A stretch of DNA of 64,000 nt from Micromonospora wenchangensis (GCF_002210435.1 NZ_MZMV01000036.1:1-64000), one strand, 5' to 3'. Shown: positions 40,821 through 50,504, counted from the first letter of the stretch. Numbers and translations are program-made. Notes: generated from the sequence alone by a model not told the origin.

Positions 40821-43800
40821 ATGCGCCTGCTCCGTGATCTCTGGGCGTCCGCGCCGCGCCGCGTGACGGTCGTGATCGTCCTCGTCGTCCTCGGTGCCGC
40901 CGGTCAGGCCGCCGCCTCCGCGGTCGCCGGCCCGGTGCTGGTGCACCGCTCGGCCGGGTGGTTCACCGCCCTGGTCGTCGCGCTGGTCGTCGCCGTCTTC
41001 GGCGAGTTGGTGATCGCGCTGCTGATGGCGGGCATCACCGCCGACTGGTCCGCCGACGTGCGTCGCCGGCTGTGCCGGGTCGCCCTCGGGCAGGACCTAC
41101 CCACCCTGGAGGGCACCCCGGTCGGCGAACTGCTCGACCGGATCGACAACGACGTCTACCAGGTCGCCTCCGAGCTGCGGAACACCGGCGTACGGCTGGT
41201 CCAGGGGTTGGTGCTCTGCCTGCTCGCCACGGTCAGCGCGCTGTTCGTCTGGTGGCCGGCCGGGGTGGCGATGCTGCTGCTCACCGCGCTGCTCGTCGTG
41301 CTGCTGCGCCGTCCCACCGCCGCCATCGCCCCGGCCCGGATGTCCGAGGAGGAGGCCTGGTCGGACCTGGCCGCCGTGATGGAGGAGGCGGTGCACGGCC
41401 AGGACGACGTCCGCACCAGCCTCGCCCAGCCGTACGTGCTGCGGTTGTACGCCCGGCGGGCCGCCGAGGTGCTGACCCGCTGCCGCCGGGTCTTCCTGAT
41501 GTCGGCGCGGGTCACCGCCTTCGCCGCCGGCACCATCCGGGTCGGGATCGCCGGAGTGGTGCTCGCCGGGGCGTGGGCGTTGACCACCGGCCGGGTCGAC
41601 GGCGCCCGGCTGACCGCGATCTGGCTGCTCGCGTTGAGCTTCGGCGCGACCGTCGAACACCTCGCCCGCTGGGTGCCGCACCTGCAGTACGCGCTCGGCG
41701 CCTGGGCCCGGGTGCTGCTGCTCTCCGACGCCCGGCAGGAACCCTCCGGCGGGGCCACCCCCACCGACGGCGACCTGACCCTGCGCGGGCTCACCTTCCG
41801 CTACCCGGCCACCGGCGAGGACGAGCGGGCGCCCGCACTGCGCGACGTCCGGCTCAGCTTCGTCCGCGGCCGGTCGTACGCGCTGGTGGGGCGGACCGGT
41901 TCGGGCAAGTCGACGCTGGCCAAGGTGCTCACCCGGGCGGTTGAGGTGCCACGCGGGACGGTGCTGCTCGGCGACACCGACCTGTGTGACCTGGACGTCG
42001 AGGAGCTGCGCCGGTGGATCGCGGTGGTGCCGCAGCGTACCGAGATCCTCGCCGGCACCCTCGCCGAGAACGTCGCCCTGTTCGACCCGGACCTGCTCGA
42101 CGACGCGCCCCGGGCACTGGCCGAGCTGGGGCTCACCGGGTGGGTCGCGGAGCTGCCCGACGGCATCCGCACCCGGCTGGGCGAGGGCGGCCATGTGCTC
42201 TCCGCCGGCCAGGAACAGCTCGTGGCGTTCGCCCGCATCCTGGTGCGCGACCCGCACGTGGTGATCCTCGACGAGGCCACCGCACGGCTGGACCCGGTCA
42301 CCGAGACCCGGGTACGCGAGGCGACCGAACGCCTGCTCACCGACCGGATCGGCATCATCATCGCGCACCGGCTGTCGTCGGTGCGACGCTGCGACGAGGT
42401 GGTGGTGATGGCCGACGGGGCGGTCCTGGAGGCCGGCCCGCTGCGCTCCTCGGCCCGCTTCGCCGAGCTGCTCGCCACCAGCCACGCCGCCGCGTACACC
42501 CCGGTCGGCGCGGGCCGGTCCGGCAGCCGGGGCGGCGTGGACCTGCTCGACGGCCCGGCCACCGCCTGGCCGGAGGCCGGCACCCGGGGCACCGCCTGGC
42601 CGGAGGCGGACCCGCCGGCCGGGAACTGGGCGCAGGCCGACCCGCCGGGCACCGCCTGGCCGGAGCTGGACGCGACGTCCCCGGCCGGGCCGGACGGCAC
42701 CGGAGCGGGCGACGACGGGCCGGGCCGGGCCACCGTCGTGCAGGGGACCGGGACGGCCGGGCGGACGGCGGTGGCCGTACCGAAGGGGGATCCGCCGCCG
42801 CTGCCACCGCTGCCGCCCGCGCGGACCATGCGGGAGATCCTGCGCCTGGGCCTGAACGACCCGCGCCTCGGCCTGCTGTCGGTCGTGCTGTTCATGGTGA
42901 TCACCGTGCTCGGCCTCGACGGCGCGGTGCTGCCCTGGCTGTGGGCGGACGTCGTCGACGGCGGTGACCCGTGGCTGCCGGCGCTCGGCATCGCCGCCGC
43001 GCTGGTGGTGGTGCTGCCGCTGCCCTTCCTGACGAACCTGCGGTTCCCCCAGTGGTGGGTACGGCAGATGCTGCGGATGAGCCTGCGGCTGGTGCACGGT
43101 CAGACCGGTCCGCGCCGCACCAGCCGGCACACCCCGGCCGAGGTGGTGGCGCAGAGCGGGGACACCGAACGGGTCGTGCAGCTCGCCGACAACCTGATGG
43201 ACCAGTTCATCGCCCTGGTGACGATGGTGACCATGACGCTGATCACGGGCAGCCTCGTGCCGGCGCTGTTCTTCCTGGGCACGATGGCCGTGTCCGGGCT
43301 CGCCGCCACCCTGTTCGGCCCCGGGTTGGAGCGTTCCGCGCGGGACACGGTGGCCGCCCGCGCCGCCTTCGCCACCGCGCTGGTGTCGTCGCTGTCGGCG
43401 GCCCGCACGGTCAAGCTCGCCGGGGCGACCCGGCCCGTGCTGGACCACCTCTCCGCGCTGGACCTGGTGCGCAGCGACCGGCAGCGGCGGGAGATCGCCG
43501 CCCAGGTGTGGGCCCGCTCCACCCCCTCGGTGGCCAGCGGCCTGCTGCCGATCGCGGCGTGGGCGCTCTACCTGGCCGGCGGGCTCTCCGCCGGTGCCAC
43601 CCTGGTCGCCGTCTCCACCCTCGGTGCGGCCCGCTGGTTCGCCTGGACCACCGCGTCCCTGGTCTCGCAGTACCCGTCGGCGCGGGTGTGGACCCGGCGG
43701 ACGGTGGCGATGGCCGGGATCGGGGCGTACTCGGCGGAGGTGCCGGGGGTGGACCTCGCCGCCGGCACCGCCCCCGCGCCGGAGCCGCCGCCGCGCCGGC

Positions 43801-44483
43801 CGCTGCGTCGCCTGGAACTGGCCGGCTTCGGGGCGCTGCACTCCGACGGCACCCTCGCCGTACGGGACGTCGACCTGACCGTCGACCGGGGTCAACTGGT
43901 GCTGGTGGTGGGGCCGGTCGGGTCCGGCAAGTCGTCGCTGCTGCGGGCGCTGGCCGGGATCGTGCACCACGTCGGCGAGCTGCGGTGGAACGGCGAGCCG
44001 GTGACCGAACCGGAGCTGTTCCTGCGCCCCCAGCAGGTCGGCTACGTCGGTCAGCTGCCCCGGGTGCTCTCCGGCACGGTCGCCGACAACATCGCCCTCG
44101 GGCACGACGTGGACGCCGCTGGGGCGGTCACCACCGCCCAACTGGAGCACGACCTGGCGGGCGGCGGCGGACTGGGGCTGCTCATCGGGCACAAGGGCAC
44201 CCGGCTGTCCGGCGGGCAGTTGCAGCGGCTGGCGCTGGCCCGGGCGCTCGCCCCGCGTACCGAACTGCTGGTCGCCGACGACGTGTCCTCGGCGCTGGAC
44301 GTCACCACCGAGCTGGCGCTGTGGGCGGCGTTGCGGGGGCACGGGGTGACCGTGGTCGGCTCCACCTCGAAACGGGCGGCGCTGGTCCGCGCCGACCACG
44401 TGGTGGTGCTGGTCGACGGCACGGTCGCCGCCCAGGGCGGGTGGCGGGACCTGGAGGACGACTGGGGTCACCTGGCCGGCTGA
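40821..44483 (+). CDS. Fused double ABC exporter (two TMD-NBD halves)
   Basis: 1220 residues. Half one: membrane domain about 1-300, Walker A GRTGSGKST 357-365, signature LSAGQEQLVAFARIL and Walker B VVILDEATARLD. Half two: membrane domain about 685-985, Walker A GPVGSGKSS 1031-1039, signature LSGGQLQRLALARAL and Walker B LLVADDVSSALD. A linker of about 100 residues carries imperfect GTAWPEADPP repeats. In half two the catalytic Glu is Asp and in half one the signature is LSAGQ; both changes fall in the same composite site, so one ATP site looks degenerate, as in asymmetric exporters. Substrate unknown. GGAGGGAA precedes the ATG. A 15-bp terminator follows. Confidence 0.9.
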   Translation: MRLLRDLWASAPRRVTVVIVLVVLGAAGQAAASAVAGPVLVHRSAGWFTALVVALVVAVFGELVIALLMAGITADWSADVRRRLCRVALGQDLPTLEGTPVGELLDRIDNDVYQVASELRNTGVRLVQGLVLCLLATVSALFVWWPAGVAMLLLTALLVVLLRRPTAAIAPARMSEEEAWSDLAAVMEEAVHGQDDVRTSLAQPYVLRLYARRAAEVLTRCRRVFLMSARVTAFAAGTIRVGIAGVVLAGAWALTTGRVDGARLTAIWLLALSFGATVEHLARWVPHLQYALGAWARVLLLSDARQEPSGGATPTDGDLTLRGLTFRYPATGEDERAPALRDVRLSFVRGRSYALVGRTGSGKSTLAKVLTRAVEVPRGTVLLGDTDLCDLDVEELRRWIAVVPQRTEILAGTLAENVALFDPDLLDDAPRALAELGLTGWVAELPDGIRTRLGEGGHVLSAGQEQLVAFARILVRDPHVVILDEATARLDPVTETRVREATERLLTDRIGIIIAHRLSSVRRCDEVVVMADGAVLEAGPLRSSARFAELLATSHAAAYTPVGAGRSGSRGGVDLLDGPATAWPEAGTRGTAWPEADPPAGNWAQADPPGTAWPELDATSPAGPDGTGAGDDGPGRATVVQGTGTAGRTAVAVPKGDPPPLPPLPPARTMREILRLGLNDPRLGLLSVVLFMVITVLGLDGAVLPWLWADVVDGGDPWLPALGIAAALVVVLPLPFLTNLRFPQWWVRQMLRMSLRLVHGQTGPRRTSRHTPAEVVAQSGDTERVVQLADNLMDQFIALVTMVTMTLITGSLVPALFFLGTMAVSGLAATLFGPGLERSARDTVAARAAFATALVSSLSAARTVKLAGATRPVLDHLSALDLVRSDRQRREIAAQVWARSTPSVASGLLPIAAWALYLAGGLSAGATLVAVSTLGAARWFAWTTASLVSQYPSARVWTRRTVAMAGIGAYSAEVPGVDLAAGTAPAPEPPPRRPLRRLELAGFGALHSDGTLAVRDVDLTVDRGQLVLVVGPVGSGKSSLLRALAGIVHHVGELRWNGEPVTEPELFLRPQQVGYVGQLPRVLSGTVADNIALGHDVDAAGAVTTAQLEHDLAGGGGLGLLIGHKGTRLSGGQLQRLALARALAPRTELLVADDVSSALDVTTELALWAALRGHGVTVVGSTSKRAALVRADHVVVLVDGTVAAQGGWRDLEDDWGHLAG

Positions 44484-44511
44484 CCCCGCCCCGCCGGGCC
44501 GCGGGACCGGA

Positions 44512-44545
44512 GGGGGTTGTCGTCGCCGAGGCGACGACAACCCCC
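44512..44545. terminator. Bidirectional terminator between convergent genes
   Basis: Perfect 15-bp stem GGGGGTTGTCGTCGC 44512-44526 with 44531-44545 around CGAG, located between the ABC gene and the convergent old yellow enzyme gene. Confidence 0.9.
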
Positions 44546-44575
44546 CGGCCGGAGTCACGGCGGGCCGGCGGACGG

Positions 44576-45643
44576 TCAGAAGGCGCGGGCGTACGGGTCG
44601 GGCCAGTCGGGGGCGGCGCCGAGCTTCGCGGCGGCCCGGCGCGGCCAGTACGGGTGGCGGAGCAGTTCCCGACCGAGCAGCACCAGGTCGGCCTCACCGG
44701 CCGCGACGATCTGCTCGGCCTGCTCCGGCTCGACGATCAGGCCGACCGCGCCCGTCGGTACGCCTGCCTCGCGGCGGATCCGGGCGGCCAGTGGCACCTG
44801 GTAGCCGGGCCCGACCGGGATGGCCGCCCCGGTCGACGCCCCGCCGGAGGAGGCGTCCACCAGGTCGACGCCGGTCGCGGCCAGCTCGGCGGCGAGGGCG
44901 ACGCTGTCGTCGACCGTCCAGCCGCCGTCGACCCAGTCGGTGGCGGAGATCCGGGTGAGCACCGGCACCTGCTCGCCGACGGCGGCGCGGACCGCGCGGG
45001 CCACCTCCAGGGTGAGCCGCATCCGGGCGGCCCGGTCGCCGCCGTAGCCGTCGGTGCGGTGGTTGGTCAGCGGGGACAGGAACTCGTGCAGCAGGTAGCC
45101 GTGCGCGGCGTGGATCTCCACGGCGGCGAAGCCGGCGTCGACGGCCCGGCCGGCGGCGGTGGCGAACGCGGCCACCACCCCGGCGATCCCGGTCTCGTCC
45201 AGCGCCGTCGGCCGCCGGTAGTCGGGCAGGAACGGCTCGGCTCCGGGGCCGACCGGCGTCCAGCCGCCCTCGGCGTCCGGCACCCCGCCGCGCCCGGCCG
45301 CCCACGGCCGGTAGGTGCTGGCCTTGAAGCCCGCGTGGGCGAGCTGCACGGCGGGCACCGCCCCCCGGGCGGCGACGAACGCGGTGACCGGCCGCCACGC
45401 GTCGACGTGCGCGTCGGACCAGATGCCGGTGTCCTGGGGGCTGATCCGCCCCTCGGGGACGACCGCGGTGGCCTCGGTGACGACCAGGCCGGCACCGCCG
45501 ACGGCCCGGGACCCGAGGTGCACCAGGTGCCAGCCGGTGGGCAGCCCGTCCGGGTCGGCGCTGTACTGGCACATCGGCGCGAGGGCGATCCGGTTGGGCA
45601 GGGTGACGCCGCGCAGGGCGAGCGGGGTGAACAGGGCACTCAT
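44576..45643 (-). CDS. Old yellow enzyme family flavin oxidoreductase (YqjM-like)
   Basis: 355 residues. FMN TIM barrel with LPNRIALAPMCQYSADPDG at the N terminus (the Cys of APMCQYS marks the YqjM class), AVQLAHAGFKAS with the substrate-binding His, the VEIHAAHGYLLHEFLSPLTNHRTD signature, and ADLVLLGRELLRHPYWP at the end. Such enzymes reduce activated C=C bonds with NADPH. The ATG has GGAGG eight bases upstream. It is separated from the symporter by about 75 bp and could be read from the same message. Confidence 0.93.
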   Translation of the reverse strand: MSALFTPLALRGVTLPNRIALAPMCQYSADPDGLPTGWHLVHLGSRAVGGAGLVVTEATAVVPEGRISPQDTGIWSDAHVDAWRPVTAFVAARGAVPAVQLAHAGFKASTYRPWAAGRGGVPDAEGGWTPVGPGAEPFLPDYRRPTALDETGIAGVVAAFATAAGRAVDAGFAAVEIHAAHGYLLHEFLSPLTNHRTDGYGGDRAARMRLTLEVARAVRAAVGEQVPVLTRISATDWVDGGWTVDDSVALAAELAATGVDLVDASSGGASTGAAIPVGPGYQVPLAARIRREAGVPTGAVGLIVEPEQAEQIVAAGEADLVLLGRELLRHPYWPRRAAAKLGAAPDWPDPYARAF

Positions 45644-45720
45644 GCGGGTGATCCTCCGGTACGGGCGGGTGGCGGTGCGGGGCGGGGCGCAGGGTCCGGG
45701 GGAGGGCCCGGCCGGCGTGC

Positions 45721-47034
45721 TCAGGCGGGTGCCGGCGCGAGGTCGTCGCGGCGGGCCGGCCGGTCGTCGGTCCCGTCGGCGTCGGTCAGGTCGCGCCGGC
45801 CGGCGTCGGCGTAGGCGTCGCGGTCCAGGATGCCCTCGCGGGCGGCCACGATGGTCGGCACGACGGCCTGCCCGGCCACGTTGGTGGCGGTGCGGATCAT
45901 GTCCAGGATCGGGTCGATCGCCAGCAGCAGGCCGGCCCCGGCCAGCGGCAGGCCCAACGTGCTCAGGGTGAGGGTCAGCATGACGATGGCACCGGTCAGG
46001 CCGGCGGTGGCGGCCGAACCGACCACCGAGACGAAGGCGATCAGCAGGTAGTCGCCGACACCGAGGTCCACCCCGAAGACCTGGGCCACGAAGATCGCGG
46101 CGAGCGCCGGGTAGATCGCGGCGCAGCCGTCCATCTTGGTGGTGGCACCGAACGGCACCGCGAAGGAGGCGTACTCGCGGGGGACGCCGAGCCGCTCGAC
46201 GGCACGCTGGGTCACCGGCATGGTGCCCACCGAGGACCGGGACACGAAGGCCAGCTCGATCGCCGGCCAGGCCCCGGCGAAGAACCGCAGCGGGTTGAGC
46301 CGGCCGGCGGTGACCAGCAGCAGCGGGTAGACCACGAACAGGACGATCGCGCAGCCGACGTAGACGGCGGTGGTGAACTTCGCCAGCGGGGCCAGCAGGT
46401 CCCAGCCGTACGCGGCGACGGCGTGGCCGATCAGCCCGAGGGTGCCGATCGGGGCGAGCCGGATCACCCACCACAGCGCCTTCTGCACGATGGCCAGCAC
46501 CGCGCGGTTCAGTTCGACGAACGGCTCGGCGGCCGCGCCGACCAGCAGCGCGGCGGCACCGACCACCAGGGCGAGGAAGACGATCTGGAGCACGTTGCCC
46601 TCAACGAACGCGCCGACCGGGTTGGTCGGCACGATGCCGGTGAGGAAGTCGGTCCACGAGCCGGTGGTCTTCGGGGCGGTCGCGCCGCCGACGTCCAGGC
46701 TCACCCCCCGGCCCGGGTCGGTGAGCAGGCCGATGCCGATGCCGAGGCTCACCGCGATCAGCGCGGTGACGCCGAACCAGAGCAGCGTCTTCAGCGCCAG
46801 CCGGGCGGCGTTGGCCACCCCGCGCAGGCTGACCACGCTGACCACGATCGCGGTGAAGACCAGCGGCGGGACGGCCAGCTTGAGCAGTTGGACGAAGAGC
46901 CCGCCGACGGTGTCGAGGGTGCTCGCCAACCAGCTCAGGTCGTTGGCACGGGCGAGGAAGCCCAGCGCCACGCCGAGCACGAGGCCGAGCAGGATCTGGG
47001 CGGAGAACGGGAACTTGCGCAGGGTGGAAGCCAT
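45721..47034 (-). CDS. DAACS-family symporter, possibly for cystine
   Basis: 437 residues with the dicarboxylate/amino acid:cation symporter pattern: eight or so membrane segments, the Ser-rich SRSSVGTMPVTQRAVERLGVP hairpin (SSVGT in place of SSSTT), PFGATTKMDGCAAIYPALAAIF, and GLPLAGAGLLLAIDPILDMIRTATNVAGQAV. The family carries dicarboxylates, glutamate or L-cystine (TcyP). The leader peptide immediately upstream belongs to the class found before sulfur genes, so cystine is my preferred substrate; that is inference. The last 35 residues are a charged tail. Confidence 0.85.
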   Translation of the reverse strand: MASTLRKFPFSAQILLGLVLGVALGFLARANDLSWLASTLDTVGGLFVQLLKLAVPPLVFTAIVVSVVSLRGVANAARLALKTLLWFGVTALIAVSLGIGIGLLTDPGRGVSLDVGGATAPKTTGSWTDFLTGIVPTNPVGAFVEGNVLQIVFLALVVGAAALLVGAAAEPFVELNRAVLAIVQKALWWVIRLAPIGTLGLIGHAVAAYGWDLLAPLAKFTTAVYVGCAIVLFVVYPLLLVTAGRLNPLRFFAGAWPAIELAFVSRSSVGTMPVTQRAVERLGVPREYASFAVPFGATTKMDGCAAIYPALAAIFVAQVFGVDLGVGDYLLIAFVSVVGSAATAGLTGAIVMLTLTLSTLGLPLAGAGLLLAIDPILDMIRTATNVAGQAVVPTIVAAREGILDRDAYADAGRRDLTDADGTDDRPARRDDLAPAPA

Positions 47035-47073
47035 CAGGGTGGGTCCAATGTCGGGAAGGGTCGGCGGTCAGCG

Positions 47074-47163
47074 TCAGGAGCGAGGCTGCGCCGGACAGAC
47101 CCCACTGGCCTGCCGTCGGAGATCGACGTACAGGCGCACGGTGAGGTGCCAGACATTGGTCAT
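47074..47163 (-). CDS. Cys-type leader peptide upstream of the symporter
   Basis: 29 codons, ATG 47163 to TGA 47074, only 39 bp before the symporter start. The core RLYVDLRRQASGVC matches the R-x-H/Y-VDL-x-R-x-A/S-x-x-C pattern of small actinobacterial leader peptides that precede cysteine, sulfate and methionine genes and end in a Cys codon. The ribosome binding site is weak (GGGAG at long spacing or AGG). Stalling at the Cys codon when cysteine is scarce could open the downstream start. It is too short for most gene finders. Confidence 0.75.
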   Translation of the reverse strand: MTNVWHLTVRLYVDLRRQASGVCPAQPRS

Positions 47164-47224
47164 CGCCTGTCGACGGTACTCCCGGCCGATCGCGGGCTGG
47201 AATGACCGCTCGGCGTGAGGCTCC

Positions 47225-47926
47225 TTACACGGAGGTTGTCGACCCGGTGACCCGTTCGTCACGTTCGACGTGCTCACGGGCGCGGGACACGGCCCGGTCG
47301 TCAGGTACGGGGGCGGCCGGCCGGCGCCGGGCCAGCAGCAGCGCGGTGCACAGGCCCCAGCCGGCGCAGACCACCAGCAGCACCCGTTCCAGCCCGGCCA
47401 CCAGGTCACCCCGGCCCACCGTCAGCAGGCCCAGCGCGACCGCGCCGGCCACCGGCAGCGCCACCACCCCGGCGACCCGGGCCACCCGGCGCAGCCCCGC
47501 CGTCGCCGGGCGGACGAACCCGACCACCAGCATGGCGAGCACGGTCACCCCGGCGGCCACGATGCTCGCCCCGGCGTGCACCAGGTCGGCCGGCGTCGCC
47601 GCCTCGAACGGCGGCAGCGGGCACCCGGCGCTGCACGTCACCGCGCCGGAGACCACGGTGCCGGCCGCGCCGGCCAGCAGCAGGCCGGCCGCGAGCCGCA
47701 GCGTCACCGGCAGCGCCGCGGCCAGCGCCAGCAGCGCCGCCGCCAGGGCGAACACCCCCATCCGGTACGTCGAGGCGAACGCGCTGTCGCTGACCCCTGC
47801 CTCGCTGACGTACCCGCGCCACGGGCCACCCGGACCGGCCCCGACGGCGACGGTCACCGCGACCGCGCCGAGCAGCACGCAGCCGGCGGCGACCCGGCCG
47901 GCTACCGCGCGGGCGGCGTCAGGCAC
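47225..47926 (-). CDS. DUF998 integral membrane protein
   Basis: 233 residues with six hydrophobic segments. An early YVSEAGVSDSAFASTYRMGVF and a luminal VTCSAGCPLPPFE with two Cys fit the DUF998 family, function unknown. The C-terminal 35 residues are charged and cytoplasmic. GTG 47926 overlaps the end of the GST gene by 8 nt, so the two are co-translated. Confidence 0.8.
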   Translation of the reverse strand: MPDAARAVAGRVAAGCVLLGAVAVTVAVGAGPGGPWRGYVSEAGVSDSAFASTYRMGVFALAAALLALAAALPVTLRLAAGLLLAGAAGTVVSGAVTCSAGCPLPPFEAATPADLVHAGASIVAAGVTVLAMLVVGFVRPATAGLRRVARVAGVVALPVAGAVALGLLTVGRGDLVAGLERVLLVVCAGWGLCTALLLARRRPAAPVPDDRAVSRAREHVERDERVTGSTTSV

Positions 47927-48884
47927 GGCCGTGCGGGGTGAGCCAGCCGGAGGTGTCCGGGCCCGCCGGCACCACCCCCGTGGGATTGATCTCGCGGTGG
48001 GTGGCGTAGTAGTGCCGCTTGATGTGGTCGAAGTCCACCGTCTGCCCGAAGCCCGGGGTCTGGAACAGGTCCCGGGCGTACGCCCAGAGCACCGGCATCT
48101 CGGTCAGCTTCTGCCGGTTGCACTTGAAGTGCCCGTGGTACGCCACGTCGAAGCGGACCAGGGTGGTGAACAGCCGCACGTCCGCCTCGGTGATCGCGTC
48201 ACCCATCAGGTACCGCTGCCCGGCCAGCCGCTGCGACAACGCGTCCAACCGGGCGAACAGCGCCGCGTACGCCTCGTCGTACGCCTGCTGGGAGGTGGCG
48301 AAGCCGCACCGGTACACGCCGTTGTTGACGTCGGTGTGGATCTCGGCCATCAGCGCGTCCAGCTCGGGACGCAGCGCGACCGGGTACAGGTCGGGGGCGT
48401 CCGGGGCGTGCAGGCGTCGCCACTCGGTGGAGAAGTCGAGGGTGAGCTGCGGATAGTCGTTGGTGACCACCCGGCCGGTGAGCGTGTCCACCAGCGCGGG
48501 CACCGTCACCCGGCCGGTGTAGTCCGGGTCGGTGGCCAGGTACGCCTCGGACAGGAAACCGACGCCCAGCGCCGGGTCGAAGCCGTCCGGGTCGAGGGTG
48601 AACCGCCAGCCGCGTTCGTCGCGGATCGGGTCCACCGTGCCCAGCGAGATCACCCCGTCCAGGCCGAGCAGGCCCCGCACGATCGTGGCCCGGTGCGCCC
48701 ACGGGCAGGCCCGGCACCAGATCAGCCGGTACCGGCCGGCCTCCAGCGGCCAGCGTCCCTGCTCGTCCGGTCCGCCGCCCGCCGGCGAGGTGGAGTGCGG
48801 GGTGACCCGGCCGGTGAACCGGTTGGGCTGGCGGACGAACGCCCCACCGCCGGAGGTCTCTGCGCTGAACTGGGCCCGGGTCAT
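47919..48884 (-). CDS. Xi-class glutathione-transferase-like quinone reductase
   Basis: 321 residues. The active-site motif CRACPWAHRATIV (CPWAH) and TNDYPQLTLDFSTEWRRL identify the S-glutathionyl-hydroquinone reductase group (YqjG/PcpF like), followed by the helical domain with QRYLMGDAITEADVRLFTTLVRFD. Actinobacteria make mycothiol rather than glutathione, so the natural thiol adduct is probably mycothiol-derived. It lies divergent from a thiolase with about 160 bp between the starts. Confidence 0.9.
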   Translation of the reverse strand: MTRAQFSAETSGGGAFVRQPNRFTGRVTPHSTSPAGGGPDEQGRWPLEAGRYRLIWCRACPWAHRATIVRGLLGLDGVISLGTVDPIRDERGWRFTLDPDGFDPALGVGFLSEAYLATDPDYTGRVTVPALVDTLTGRVVTNDYPQLTLDFSTEWRRLHAPDAPDLYPVALRPELDALMAEIHTDVNNGVYRCGFATSQQAYDEAYAALFARLDALSQRLAGQRYLMGDAITEADVRLFTTLVRFDVAYHGHFKCNRQKLTEMPVLWAYARDLFQTPGFGQTVDFDHIKRHYYATHREINPTGVVPAGPDTSGWLTPHGRA

Positions 48885-49043
48885 ACCGCCAACCTATCCG
48901 GCGGCCGCCCGCCCGACCTGTCGTGCGACCCGGCCGGGGCGGCGTCCGGCGCGGGCGTGGATATCCTGACGGCGGGCGTCCCCCGTGACCCGGGTGACGC
49001 CGGGACCGCCAGCCCCTTCCCACCCCCCGAAGGACGTGCGTCG

Positions 49044-50249
49044 ATGAGCGTGGCCTACCTCGTGTCCGGAGTCCGTACCCCGATCGGCCGGTACGCCGGC
49101 GCGCTGGCCGGGGTGCGCCCCGACGACCTGGCCGCCCACGTCCTGCGGGAACTGGTCGCCCGGCACCCGGCGGTGGACTGGGCCCGGGTCGACGACGTGG
49201 TGCTGGGCTGCGCCAACCAGGCCGGTGAGGACAACCGCAACGTGGCCCGGATGGCGGCGCTGCTGGCCGGCCTGCCGCAGGAGGTGCCGGGCAGCACCGT
49301 CAACCGGCTCTGCGGCTCCGGCCTGGACGCGCTGGCCACCGCCGCCCGTGCCGTGGTGGCCGGGGAGGCCGACCTGGTGCTCGCCGGTGGTGTCGAGAGC
49401 ATGAGCCGGGCCCCGTTCGTCATGCCGAAGGCGGCCACGCCGTATTCGCGGGCCGCCGAGGTGTACGACACCACCCTCGGCTGGCGGCTGGTCAACCCGC
49501 TGATGGAGGCGGGGTGGGGGATCGACTCGATGCCGGAGACGGCCGAGAACGTGGCCGCCGAGTTCGGCGTCGACCGGCGCGCGCAGGACGAGTTCGCGCT
49601 GCGTTCCCAGCAGCGGGCCGCCAAGGCGCAGGCCGACGGCCGGTTCGCCGAGGAGATCGTGCCGGTGACCGTGCCGGCCGGGCGCCGGGACACGAAACTG
49701 GTCGAGGTCGACGAGCATCCCCGGGAGACGTCGCTTGCGAAGCTGGCCGCGCTGCCCACCCCGTTCCGGGCCGGCGGCACCGTCACCGCCGGCAACTCCT
49801 CCGGGGTCAACGACGGCGCGGTGGCCCTGCTGGTCGCGTCCGAGGCGGCGGTGGCCCGGTACGGCCTGAGCCCGCTCGCCCGGGTCAGCGGCGCGGCGGC
49901 GGCCGGCGTACCGCCCCGGATCATGGGGATCGGGCCGGTGCCGGCCACCCGCCGGCTGCTCGACCGGCTCGGCGTCGCCCTCGCCGACGTGGACGTCGTC
50001 GAGCTGAACGAGGCGTTCGCCGCGCAGGGGATCGCGGTGCTGCGCGAACTGGGGCTGCCGGAGGACGCCGAGCACGTCAACCCCAACGGCGGGGCGATCG
50101 CCCTGGGGCACCCGTTGGGGGCCAGCGGGGCCCGGCTGGCGTTGACCGCCGCCCTCGAACTGCGCCGCCGGGGCGGCCGGCGGGCCCTGGCGACCATGTG
50201 TGTCGGGGTGGGGCAGGGCATCGCGCTGATGCTGGAATCCGCCGACTGA
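49044..50249 (+). CDS. Thiolase, 3-oxoadipyl-CoA/acetyl-CoA acyltransferase type
   Basis: 401 residues. Cys90 in NRLCGSGLDAL is the acyl-binding nucleophile; NPNGGAIALGHPLGASGAR carries the His and CVGVGQGIALML the second Cys. The block YSRAAEVYDTTLGWRLVNPLM with MPETAENVA is typical of 3-oxoadipyl-CoA thiolases (PcaF/PaaJ), but no other aromatic-degradation genes are close, so a general thiolase role is possible. The ATG follows GAAGGA; the frame is open almost 2 kb upstream but that part is a shadow of the minus-strand genes. Confidence 0.9.
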   Translation: MSVAYLVSGVRTPIGRYAGALAGVRPDDLAAHVLRELVARHPAVDWARVDDVVLGCANQAGEDNRNVARMAALLAGLPQEVPGSTVNRLCGSGLDALATAARAVVAGEADLVLAGGVESMSRAPFVMPKAATPYSRAAEVYDTTLGWRLVNPLMEAGWGIDSMPETAENVAAEFGVDRRAQDEFALRSQQRAAKAQADGRFAEEIVPVTVPAGRRDTKLVEVDEHPRETSLAKLAALPTPFRAGGTVTAGNSSGVNDGAVALLVASEAAVARYGLSPLARVSGAAAAGVPPRIMGIGPVPATRRLLDRLGVALADVDVVELNEAFAAQGIAVLRELGLPEDAEHVNPNGGAIALGHPLGASGARLALTAALELRRRGGRRALATMCVGVGQGIALMLESAD

Positions 50250-50504
50250 GGCGTCCGGACGCGCCGTGGTGGCCGGTGGTGCGCGGGCGGACGCTCAGCG
50301 TGACCACGGCCCGCCGGGCGCGTCCGACCTGCCGGTCCGGGCACAGATCGGGCTCGGCTGATCTCCCGTACCTGGGCGGACGGGCCTAGAGTGGTCAGCA
50401 CCACACGATCCGCGGGTCGGCCGGTGCGGCTCCGCGTGCCCGCGCACGCCGTCGACACCGGTGCCCTCCCGCACCGCGGCGACGAACTGGGGGGCCAGGC
50501 AGAG

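Noticed and set aside
41097..44558. 1153-codon minus-strand frame opposite the ABC exporter
   Set aside because: Same shadow effect; the plus-strand frame has complete ABC motifs.
50391..50504. Extended N terminus of the DUF574 methyltransferase from GTG 50391
   Set aside because: The extra 38 residues have no family similarity, and ATG 50505 lies just ahead of the conserved IDLSRPSAARVYDY block.
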